Source of the DNA: Parcubacteria group bacterium LiPW_15 | Lineage (GTDB): Bacteria; Patescibacteria; Paceibacteria; UBA6257; 2-01-FULL-56-20 | Length of the DNA: 64,000 bases | Assembly: GCA_007375645.1 (NCBI GenBank) | Contig: VMER01000001.1 | Span: 62,001-126,000 of the forward strand | Direction: 5' to 3' | In this document: piece after piece, positions 15,223-22,630 of the stretch | How positions within the stretch are numbered: position 1 is the stretch's first letter | Layout: each line of letters starts with the position of its first letter | Translations under genes and position numbers: made by a program | Notes under the pieces: generated by a model | What the model saw: only the letters and a program-made list of their open reading frames with translations | Told to the model about the DNA's origin: nothing | Databases searched by the model: none

Positions 15223-17062
15223 ATAAAAGCTGCTTTCCGGCGAATAATTCTTTTGCCGCATTCCAAAACTCAGGGTGATCCTGTTTTTTTAACCAATACC
15301 ACCACTCTGCGCCCCAGGTGTAAAAGGTGGAGAAACCGGTTTGGCGGGCGTAAGCGATATTATTTTTGAAATCATCCAGGCTGAAGAAGCTAAGCTGGGT
15401 CGGAATATCCACTTCATATATTTGCCTTACCATCCATGGTTCAAGCCCGAGTTCGCTTATCACAAATTCTTGGTTCGGTTTGCCGACAAGCGCACGGGTT
15501 ATGTCGCGGCGCAGGGGATACAATTCCGGAGTAATTGGCCAGGTAATATAGCCGAACAATTTTGTATGAACTTTGCGGTAGAGTGTAGGGCCAAAAATAT
15601 CCGCGCGTTTTGCGGTGCGATACCAGTCGCCGAATTCTCCTCCGTCGGTCATATATATTTTCCGTGTCGGATCCAACTCTCGCACCGTGGCTATCTCTTT
15701 CTCGATAAGCGCCGCGTTGGAGCCGGGACATTCGCCGAACATCAGGAACGGTTCGTTTTCCACCTGCCAGTAAAGAATATTTTTATCTCCGCGATAGCGC
15801 TCTACGACTTCTTTTAGATAGGTAATGAGCTCATCATTCTTTTGCGCGCTTCCGGGATCTATCCAGGACGGGAAATGACATTCCGGCCAGCGAGGAACTT
15901 TTTGACCGACCACCAAGACAACGGGCACGCCTGCTTTGCGGGCTTCATTCATCTGCCAATCCAAATCTTCGAAATCATACTGGTCTTTTTTCGGCTCTAT
16001 CTCGTCCCAGTAAGCTATCAGGCGTACGGTTTTTGGTTTTAAGTCGGTCAATATCGCCGTCAGGTTTTCCTGCCAACTTGAGCCGAAGCTTTTGCTCATT
16101 TGTTTTGAGAAGGTCACACCCCAGGTTATTTCTTCGGGATCGGGAATCGGCTTAGATTCGTAGCTCTTTTGAAGGCCTAGTCCCAAAAGTCCCAAGAGGA
16201 TCAAAATTGTGGCGATAATTTTGCCGGCAAGAATCCAACCGCGGAATTTTTCATTGAGCCATGCCGGTTTAATTTTCGATATGGCAAATGCAATCAGGAA
16301 TATAAGGACAAAGCGCACTCCGCTTAAGGATTCTACGAGCGCCGGCTGAGCTTCCAGGGCAATTCCGTAAAAGATCAGGAATGAGCTGGCGCCGGAAAGG
16401 GCGCGGTTCAGGAAATAAGAGATGCGATATTTATGGCTGGTGTCGGCGGAAGAGCTGAATATTCTTCTGCGCAAAGAGGGGATTGCAAGCAGGCAGAGGG
16501 CAATAACACCCGTGAAGAACTTCATAGAAACAAAGACAGTCACAAAGTTCGCGGTGTTGAAGGCCAGCTTTTGAGAGACGTCGGCTAAGCCGATAAAAAG
16601 AGAAGCTAAAATAACCCACAGAAATATTTTTTTGAAATCTATCTTTTCGGTAAAGAAAAGAAGAAGCCCGCCGGCTACGAGCAGGGCGAAGGCGATCCCT
16701 TCGGCGACGTTGAGAGACGAAAAAGAGAAAAAGCCGGAAATCAAATACGTAGCGATCGGGGCGAAGCCACCAATAATAGCTAAAGTGCTCGAAACCCCTC
16801 CTTTCGCAAGCGCCGCGTAATAAGTCGCGAGAGAAACAAGGAATAGCGCGCCGGCGAGCAACGACAATAAAATCGTCGTCGTAGACGGAACGGCAAACCC
16901 GAATGGCGCGAAGAGGAGCCCCACGAAGTTCAAAAGGCCTATCCAGAAAATGTAGCTTAAGACTTGATCTTTTTTTGGCTTTTGGTCCAAAAGTATCTTG
17001 TCTATAACGAGGGATAGTCCCAAGAAGAGCTGGCCTAAAAGCGCCCAAAATATTCCACTCAT
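15221..17062 (-). CDS. DMT-type transporter fused to a clan-A glycoside hydrolase
   Basis: 613 residues. Residues 1-300 form about ten membrane spans resembling an EamA/drug-metabolite transporter; residues 310-605 are a TIM-barrel glycosidase. The acid/base is probably E437 in WQVENEP and the nucleophile E537 in FVISELGLEP, spaced as in GH5/GH10/GH39-like clan A enzymes. The last span would place the barrel outside the membrane if the N-terminus is inside. Its ATG overlaps the stop of the GH1 gene, so both are one operon. It could cleave a glycoside and import the product; this coupling is inference. Confidence 0.75.
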   Translation of the reverse strand: MSGIFWALLGQLFLGLSLVIDKILLDQKPKKDQVLSYIFWIGLLNFVGLLFAPFGFAVPSTTTILLSLLAGALFLVSLATYYAALAKGGVSSTLAIIGGFAPIATYLISGFFSFSSLNVAEGIAFALLVAGGLLLFFTEKIDFKKIFLWVILASLFIGLADVSQKLAFNTANFVTVFVSMKFFTGVIALCLLAIPSLRRRIFSSSADTSHKYRISYFLNRALSGASSFLIFYGIALEAQPALVESLSGVRFVLIFLIAFAISKIKPAWLNEKFRGWILAGKIIATILILLGLLGLGLQKSYESKPIPDPEEITWGVTFSKQMSKSFGSSWQENLTAILTDLKPKTVRLIAYWDEIEPKKDQYDFEDLDWQMNEARKAGVPVVLVVGQKVPRWPECHFPSWIDPGSAQKNDELITYLKEVVERYRGDKNILYWQVENEPFLMFGECPGSNAALIEKEIATVRELDPTRKIYMTDGGEFGDWYRTAKRADIFGPTLYRKVHTKLFGYITWPITPELYPLRRDITRALVGKPNQEFVISELGLEPWMVRQIYEVDIPTQLSFFSLDDFKNNIAYARQTGFSTFYTWGAEWWYWLKKQDHPEFWNAAKELFAGKQLL

Positions 17063-18288
17063 TCCCCTTTAATTATGGATTTATAGATTTCCGCGCTCGG
17101 GCGGAGAGTTCTTCTAAGAGTCCTTCTGTCCACCTCTACCAATCCGAACTTGGGCCAGAACCCTTTGTCCCATTCGAAGTTGTCCAGAAGAGACCAATGG
17201 AAATATCCGCGCACATCCACCCCTTTTTTAATTGCGGATTTTACCGCGGTAAGCGATTCGCGGATAAACCAACCGCGATTTGCGTCGTTCATATCCGCCA
17301 AGCCGTTTTCGGTTATGTAGATTGGTTTTTCGTGATGGGCGAACTCTTCCAATATTTTTTCGAGCCCCCTAGGATACAATTCCCAACCCATGTCCGAGAT
17401 CTTTTCGTTCAAGTTCCGATTCGGGATCAAATTTACCCGGCTGTGAAAATAATAATTCAATCCGATGAAATCCAGGTCTTTTATAATTCTGTCCAAAAGC
17501 CAATTGTTCCAATAGTATTTTGCCTTTGCGGTTAGCCAGTTATCCCATTTGCTTCCCGCGGATTCGAAATAGGTCGGATCGGTGGAGAAGCCGATGGAGG
17601 CACTTTCCGTTTCGGAGCGGATCGCCCGGTGCATTTCCCGGTGAGCCCGGACAAGATTTTTTAAAACTTTAAAATAAGCGAAAGGATTGTCATTTTGCGG
17701 AGGCCAGATTCCGAAAAGATAGGAATTGCGGGCAAATATCTCCGGTTCGTTCAGAGTTATCCAGAATTTAACATCGCTTCCGAATTCTTGCGCGAGTTTT
17801 CCGGCATAGCGGGCGATATATTTCGAAAAATCTTTGGAGCGTGCGCCGCCCTCTTCTGCGAGCCAGGCGGGCAGGGTAAAGTGCCAAACGGTGAGGAACG
17901 GTTCGAGCTTGCGCTCGCGCATTGCGCTTATCATCGCGCGATAATGATCCAGCGCTTCAATATCAAATTTTCCTTCCTCCGGTTCGACTCGGGACCACTC
18001 TACGGAAAAACGGTAGGCGTTCGTGCCCATCCCTTTGGCAAGGTCCAAGTCTTCCTCAAATCGATTCCAATAGTCCGCGGCGATTCCAGAAATATAATTC
18101 TCCGGATCAAGCGCATCATTTTTTACAAGCGGCCAAGAGGGAAGCCTCTTGTATTTTTTTGATCCGTGAGCCAAGCGCGACGCATTCAATTTTTCCCACT
18201 CCGTCCAATCGTTATGGTTTCCACCTTCAACCTGGTAGGCGGAAGTGGAAGTGCCGAAATAAAACCCTTTCGGAAACAAATCATCCAT
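17059..18288 (-). CDS. Family 1 glycoside hydrolase (beta-glucosidase/galactosidase type)
   Basis: 409 residues from ATG 18288. N-terminal FYFGTSTSAYQVEGG is the GH1 start signature; the acid/base is E181 in TLNEP and the nucleophile E327 in YITENGL. It has no signal peptide, so it acts inside the cell, probably on disaccharides or aryl-glycosides. TATACT ends 6 nt before the ATG, giving a probable leaderless mRNA, and a longer upstream frame is therefore rejected. It is the first gene of a two-gene operon with the transporter-glycosidase fusion. Confidence 0.9.
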   Translation of the reverse strand: MDDLFPKGFYFGTSTSAYQVEGGNHNDWTEWEKLNASRLAHGSKKYKRLPSWPLVKNDALDPENYISGIAADYWNRFEEDLDLAKGMGTNAYRFSVEWSRVEPEEGKFDIEALDHYRAMISAMRERKLEPFLTVWHFTLPAWLAEEGGARSKDFSKYIARYAGKLAQEFGSDVKFWITLNEPEIFARNSYLFGIWPPQNDNPFAYFKVLKNLVRAHREMHRAIRSETESASIGFSTDPTYFESAGSKWDNWLTAKAKYYWNNWLLDRIIKDLDFIGLNYYFHSRVNLIPNRNLNEKISDMGWELYPRGLEKILEEFAHHEKPIYITENGLADMNDANRGWFIRESLTAVKSAIKKGVDVRGYFHWSLLDNFEWDKGFWPKFGLVEVDRRTLRRTLRPSAEIYKSIIKGE

Positions 18289-18330
18289 ATATATAGTATA
18301 GCGAAACGAAAATCTTTTTTGTCTAAAATT

Positions 18331-18366
18331 AAAAAGCCCCGTTTCCGTCGGTTGGCGGAGCGGGGC
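18331..18366 (-). terminator. Terminator of the small leftward gene at 18374
   Basis: Minus-strand GCCCCG...CGGGGC-type stem with inner pairing, followed by TTTTTAATTTT. Confidence 0.75.
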
Positions 18367-18373
18367 CCAGTTC

Positions 18374-18592
18374 TCACTGCGAGAGTTTCTCGAGTGGCAG
18401 CACGAGATCAAGCTGCTCAACGTAGTGGTTGCTTCCCACTACGTTTTCTGTCACCCATCTGTTCGGATCCGTCGGGGCATGCCAGCAAGCCGTGGAAAGA
18501 TCTCCTACATCTCCCGGATCTTCCGGGACGAGGGTGACACGCATGATGTCCGCTCCGTCGGACTTCGTTTCAAAGCCGATTTTTGCTCTCAT
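18374..18592 (-). CDS. Small hypothetical protein with strong SD
   Basis: 72 residues from ATG 18592 (MRAKIGFETKSDGADIMRV). Mixed charged and aromatic, with CWHAPTDPNRWVTENV in the middle; no membrane segment. Ribosome site GGAAGGAGAAGAGA precedes the ATG. It sits back to back with the rRNA promoter. No family recognised. Confidence 0.6.
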   Translation of the reverse strand: MRAKIGFETKSDGADIMRVTLVPEDPGDVGDLSTACWHAPTDPNRWVTENVVGSNHYVEQLDLVLPLEKLSQ

Positions 18593-18639
18593 TCTCTTCT
18601 CCTTCCCATGTTCGGAATAGGCCAAAACTTGCTGCTCGC

Positions 18640-18669
18640 AGTATATGTCCGGAAAGCCAGCATTTGCAA
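18640..18669 (-). promoter_or_regulatory. Leftward promoter of the 18374 gene
   Basis: TTGCAA and TATACT on the minus strand, 18 bp apart. Confidence 0.6.
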
Positions 18670-18703
18670 TACTTTCGGAGCTTCCCGGGCCCCCAGATAA
18701 GGG

Positions 18704-18731
18704 TTGACAAACGGTCGTGGATATATATACT
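18704..18731 (+). promoter_or_regulatory. Promoter of the 16S rRNA gene
   Basis: TTGACA and TATACT separated by 16 bp, about 170 bp before the mature 16S start. A second TTGACA at about 18772 has no good -10. Confidence 0.7.
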
Positions 18732-18800
18732 TATCTTCACGTGCGGACATCGGTCCGTCCGTTTGTTTCTTTGACATGCTAATAGGTAAAGGTTCAATAA

Positions 18801-18831
18801 AAAAGAGAGTTTTTTAGTTGTTCCAATTGTG
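18801..18831 (+). promoter_or_regulatory. 5' arm of the 16S precursor processing stem
   Basis: Pairs with 20540-20568 over about 29 positions with a few wobbles (TTTTTAGTTGTTCCAATTGTG against CACGATTGGGACAACTAAAAA). Such long duplexes are the RNase III substrate that frees 16S rRNA; rnc is at 34865. Confidence 0.85.
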
Positions 18832-18897
18832 TTTTAAAATTGCCTCAAAATTTATTTTGAGAGCGAATCTGGGAGAAGCCTTCGGGCTACTCTAAGA

Positions 18898-20437
18898 TTT
18901 TTATGAGGATTTGATCCTGGTCCAGGATGAACGCTGGCGGTGTGGATAAGGCATGCAAGTCGAGCGGAACTAATTTTGAAGAAGTTGAGATTACATCAAG
19001 GCGACGGATTTATTAGTTTAGCGGCGAACGAGTTAGTAACACCCTAGTCACGTACCCCGAAGTCAGAGATAGTCCGCCGAAAGGCGGGGTAATACCTGAT
19101 ATTGTCGCAAGACGAAAGCCGCAAGGCGCTTCGGGATCGGCTTAGGTCCGATCAGCTAGTTGGTAAGGTAACGGCTTACCAAGGCTATGACCGGTAGGGG
19201 AGGTGAGAGCCTGACCCCCAACGACGAGACTGAGACACGGCTCGTACTCCTACGGGAGGCAGCAGTCGAGAATATTCGACAATGGGCGAAAGCCTGATCG
19301 AGCGACACCGCGTGCAGGATGAAGGCCTTCGGGTCGTAAACTGCGGTAACAAGACTGCAACTCAAGTGAGCGTCTTGTGAGAAGAGGTGGGTAACTACGT
19401 GCCAGCACCAGCGGTAATACGTAGACCTCAAGCGTTATCCGGATTTATTGGGCGTAAAGCGCATGTAGGAGGTTTTGTGCGTCCTTGGTTAAAGCCCACC
19501 GCTCAACGGTGGAAGTGCCCGGGATACGGCAGAACTAGAGGGAGTTAGAGGTGAATGGAACCCACGGTGTAGGGGTGAAATCCGTTGATATCGTGGGGAA
19601 CACCAAAGGCGAAGGCAGTTCACTGGGACTTTCCTGACTCTGAGATGCGAAAGCGTGGGGAGCAAAAAGGATTAGATACCCTTGTAGTCCACGCCCTAAA
19701 CGATGTCTGTTAGCTGTTTCGAGTATCGACCCTCGGGGTGGCGTAGCTAACGCGTTAAACAGACCGCCTGGGAAGTACGAGCGCAAGCTTAAAACTCAAA
19801 GGAATAGACGGGGACTCGCACAAGCGGTGGAACATGAGGTTTAATTCGACGGTACGCGAGGAACCTTACCAGGGTTTGAAATTCTAGGTGAAAGCCGATG
19901 GAAACATTGGCCCTCTCTCAAGGACGCCTAGTTCAGGTGCTGCATGGTTGTCGTCAGCTCGTGCCGTGAGGCGTTCCCTTAATTGGGGTAACGAGCGCAA
20001 CCCCTGCCACGTGTTACAAGTGTCACGTGGAACTGCCCAGCTCCAAGATCGGGATTTTTAATAATCGTGATTTTAGAGCTGGGAGGAAGGAGGGGATGAC
20101 GTCAAATCCGCATGGCCCTTTGATACCCTGGGCTACACTCATGTTACAATGGTCAAGACAGCGGGCTGCCAAGCCGTAAGGCGGAGCCAATCTCTAAAAC
20201 TTGACCCCAGTTCGGATTGGGGGCTGCAACTCGCCCCCATGAAGCCGGAATCGCTAGTAATCGCGGATCAGCAACGCCGCGGTGAATACGTTCTCGAGTC
20301 CTGTACTCACCGCCCGTCACGCCAAGGGAGCCGGTAATAGGTGAAGTTCGTTTACGCGAATCAGCCTAGGATCGGTGACATGGGCGAAGTCGTAACAAGG
20401 CACGCGTAGCGGAAGCTGTGCGTGAATCAATTAAACT
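18898..20437 (+). rRNA. rrs: 16S ribosomal RNA
   Basis: About 1540 nt, full length and without introns. Recognised from GATTTGATCCTGG, CCTACGGGAGGCAGCAG, GGATTAGATACCC, the AACGAGCGCAACCC region and GAAGTCGTAACAAGG. Helix 45 (20405-20424) is a perfect 10-bp stem with the GGAA loop methylated by KsgA. After it the sequence is AATCAATTAAACTACTT where GGATCACCTCCTT is normal, so the CCUCC anti-Shine-Dalgarno is absent. The 515 site reads CAGCACCAGCGG instead of CAGCAGCCGCGG. No tRNA, 23S or 5S follows; the gene is unlinked. Confidence 0.98.
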
Positions 20438-20451
20438 ACTTAGTCGAACGT

Positions 20452-20537
20452 GTCTCGCTTCCGATCGTGAATCGATCGCGGCTGGAAGCGAGACATGAAT
20501 TGCTGAAGTCCCTCCATAGCTTTATGCGAAGGAGGGC
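20452..20537 (+). other. Two strong hairpins between 16S helix 45 and the processing stem
   Basis: Hairpin 1 has 11-bp arms GTCTCGCTTCC/GGAAGCGAGAC with an inner GATCG/CGATC. Hairpin 2 pairs CCCTCC (about 20510-20515) with GGAGGG (about 20531-20537). The CCCTCC is the only anti-SD-like string near the 16S 3' end. Confidence 0.75.
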
Positions 20538-20539
20538 AG

Positions 20540-20568
20540 CACGATTGGGACAACTAAAAAGCTCTTTT
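20540..20568 (+). promoter_or_regulatory. 3' arm of the 16S precursor processing stem
   Basis: Complement of 18801-18831. Confidence 0.85.
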
Positions 20569-20599
20569 AATAAATAGCTGATAGGTTAGAATGTAAAGA

Positions 20600-21004
20600 A
20601 TGGAAGAAATCCAGAAGAACATATTAATAGTGGAAGACGACCCGTTCTTTTCCATGATCCTCAAGGGACGCATGGAGAAACAAGGGTTTGCTGTTCGCCA
20701 GGCTTTTGATGGCGAAGTGGCTCTTACCATGGCTAGGGAGCAGGCGCCGGATCTTATAATCCTGGACCTTATCATCCCGAAGCTTTCGGGTTTTGAGTTT
20801 CTGGAAACTATTTTTTCCGACCCTCAGCTTAACCGGGTTCCGGTCGTAGTGGCCAGCAATCTCGGTCAGGAGAGCGACATAGAAAAAGCGAAGAGACTTG
20901 GAGTATTGGACTATTACGTTAAAGTCCGGACTTCGGTGGATGACCTCGTTAAAATATTAACGAATATCGTGAACCAAGGTCCGCAAGCGGCGAACCCACA
21001 ATAG
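20600..21004 (+). CDS. Stand-alone response-regulator receiver protein
   Basis: 134 residues, only a CheY-type receiver domain. Acidic pocket VEDDP near residue 13, phospho-acceptor Asp in LIILDLIIP near 55, and the conserved Lys in DYYVKV near 107. No DNA-binding or enzymatic output domain follows, and no histidine kinase is nearby. TAGAAT ends 7 nt before the ATG, so translation is probably leaderless. The C-terminus ends NQGPQAANPQ. Partner and role unknown. Confidence 0.88.
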   Translation: MEEIQKNILIVEDDPFFSMILKGRMEKQGFAVRQAFDGEVALTMAREQAPDLIILDLIIPKLSGFEFLETIFSDPQLNRVPVVVASNLGQESDIEKAKRLGVLDYYVKVRTSVDDLVKILTNIVNQGPQAANPQ

Positions 21005-21033
21005 TTCGACCCTGCTCACCATAAATAAACAAA

Positions 21034-21336
21034 ATGATAAGCGAAGAAATTCTTAAAAAAATAAAACCGGGCGCGAAAGTAAAGGTTTTTGAAGGCACCA
21101 CTCCTTTCGAAGGTTTGGTTTTGGCCAGGAAGCACGGCAAAGAAACCGGTGCGACTTTTACCGTCCGGGCTAACGTTGCCGGTGTCGGCGTGGAAAAAGT
21201 TTTTCCGATAAACGTTCCAACTATCACCAAAATCGAAGTTTTGAGTTCGCCCAAAAAAGTGCATCGTTCCAAGCTTTACTTTGTCCGCGGTATGGCCGGA
21301 CACAGAGTCAGGAAGAAGATCGGCGTATCTGTATAA
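21034..21336 (+). CDS. rplS: Ribosomal protein bL19
   Basis: 100 residues, a little short for the family. Core signatures are KVFEGTTPFEGLVLARK, TFTVRANVAGVGVEKVFPIN and KVHRSKLYFVRG. It lies at the 30S-50S interface. The usual neighbours (rpsP, rimM, trmD) are not here. No SD before the ATG; a strong terminator follows. Confidence 0.95.
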   Translation: MISEEILKKIKPGAKVKVFEGTTPFEGLVLARKHGKETGATFTVRANVAGVGVEKVFPINVPTITKIEVLSSPKKVHRSKLYFVRGMAGHRVRKKIGVSV

Positions 21337-21353
21337 CTATAAAAAAAGAAATG

Positions 21354-21384
21354 CCCGGACAGTCCATGGACTATCCGGGTTTTT
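21354..21384 (+). terminator. Terminator of rplS, copy of the rpmE terminator
   Basis: CCCGGACAGTCCA pairs with TGGACTATCCGGG (one G-U) and TTTTT follows. It differs by one base from the palindrome after rpmE. Confidence 0.88.
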
Positions 21385-21400
21385 CGTTCGGAGTTCCCGA

Positions 21401-21547
21401 TCACTTTTTTTTGGGGAAGACGCGGATGGATGCGGCAAGAGCAATGATTGCGAGAAGAAAGAGGCCTGGGTCCTTCTCTCCGAACGCCGCATAGATGGCA
21501 GCGGCGATGCTTCCGTAGATGAAGGCGATGGCGAGCGTTTTTCTCAT
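21401..21547 (-). CDS. 48-residue membrane protein
   Basis: MRKTLAIAFIYGSIAAAIYA starts the protein, followed by a Gly-Glu-Lys-Asp turn and a second hydrophobic helix (LFLLAIIALAASIRVF) ending in PKKK. Two short spans with both ends likely inside. Ribosome site AGTAGGAGGTGAGCC before ATG makes the call, although the gene is tiny. Convergent with rplS. Confidence 0.6.
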   Translation of the reverse strand: MRKTLAIAFIYGSIAAAIYAAFGEKDPGLFLLAIIALAASIRVFPKKK

Positions 21548-21648
21548 GGCTCACCTCCTACTGCGCTCAGTCTCTCAAATATTTGAAAATTTTGCAATCA
21601 TAGGTTAATCTCCGGGGAGCGCGCGTAATCGACTTTGGGAGGTGGAAA

Positions 21649-21861
21649 TTGAAAGAGAAGGACTACGTCTTGGTTTATAAAGCACGCGGCAAAAGGAAGT
21701 GGGGTGGGACCTCATTTTCTACACACAGGAATACCGGGCGGCAGTTCGCCATTCGAAAAGCAGAAAAAATCTGCGAGGAGAAGGGATATCGTCCGAAACT
21801 TCTTTTTCTTGCCAGACCCGAACGTCCATTCACAAGGGTTTATGAGTGGAAGAGGAGATAG
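21649..21861 (+). CDS. Small basic hypothetical protein, TTG start
   Basis: 70 residues, very basic (MKEKDYVLVYKARGKRKWGG..., ending RVYEWKRR); could bind nucleic acid, but no fold is recognised. The TTG start is chosen because GGGAGGTGG lies 7 nt before it. It has its own terminator. Confidence 0.6.
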   Translation: MKEKDYVLVYKARGKRKWGGTSFSTHRNTGRQFAIRKAEKICEEKGYRPKLLFLARPERPFTRVYEWKRR

Positions 21862-21867
21862 TTACCG

Positions 21868-21893
21868 ACCGGGGCCCGCGCCCGGTTTTTTTT
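21868..21893 (+). terminator. Terminator of the 21649 cassette
   Basis: ACCGGG, GC-rich loop, CCCGGT running into T8. Confidence 0.88.
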
Positions 21894-21981
21894 GTTGAAA
21901 TTTACAAAATATTCATTTTTTCGCTGTTTTATATCCGGCATATGCTATACCTTGAGAGAAATGATATAATTTAGGAAAGAG

Positions 21982-22629
21982 ATGAAGCCGCTTGGAAAAG
22001 TAAATCTAAAATGGTCTCCGGATTTTGCTTATGCGTTGGGCCTTTTGGCGACTGACGGAAATTTATCTCTGGATGGTAGGCACATAGATCTAACTTCTAA
22101 AGATAATGAACAACTTGGAAATTTTTTACGGTGCCTAAAAATAGCTAATAAAATTGGCTCTAAATATTCCGGTTCCGGTAGAAAATATTTTCGAGTACAA
22201 ATTGGAGACATAAATTTTTACAAATTTCTTCTTAATGTCGGGTTTATGCCGGCCAAATCCAAAATTATATCTAAATTGGATATTCCGGATAAGTACTTCT
22301 TTGATTTTCTCCGCGGCCATTTTGATGGTGATGGAACTTTTTATTCTTATCGAGATGCGCGCTGGAGGAATAGTTTTATGTTTTACACAGTTTTTGTTTC
22401 CGCAAGCATGGCTCATCTAAAATGGCTAAGAAATAAGCTTTTTGATAACTTAGATATAAGCGGACACATTTCTTCCAGCAAAAATAGAAGCGCGCATGAG
22501 CTCAGGTATGCCAAGGCGGAATCATTGAAATTATTACCGAAGCTGTATTATAATCCATTGGTAATTTGTTTATCCCGAAAGAGAAACAAGGTAGAGGGGG
22601 TATTGGCTTCACAGGGTAAAAAATTATGA
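21982..22629 (+). CDS. LAGLIDADG homing endonuclease, free-standing
   Basis: 215 residues with two degenerate LAGLIDADG motifs: YALGLLATDGNL near residue 17 and FLRGHFDGDGTFY near 111, each ending in the catalytic Asp. This is the two-domain monomer form that makes a double-strand break at a long site. It is not inside an intron or intein here: it stands alone, 7 nt before tRNA-Leu. TATAAT lies 11 nt before the ATG. Target unknown. Confidence 0.85.
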   Translation: MKPLGKVNLKWSPDFAYALGLLATDGNLSLDGRHIDLTSKDNEQLGNFLRCLKIANKIGSKYSGSGRKYFRVQIGDINFYKFLLNVGFMPAKSKIISKLDIPDKYFFDFLRGHFDGDGTFYSYRDARWRNSFMFYTVFVSASMAHLKWLRNKLFDNLDISGHISSSKNRSAHELRYAKAESLKLLPKLYYNPLVICLSRKRNKVEGVLASQGKKL

Positions 22630-22630
22630 G

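Noticed and set aside
18289..18420. N-terminal extension of the GH1 gene
   Set aside because: It would cover the -10 box and the terminator of the neighbouring gene; GH1 proteins start at the FYFG block.
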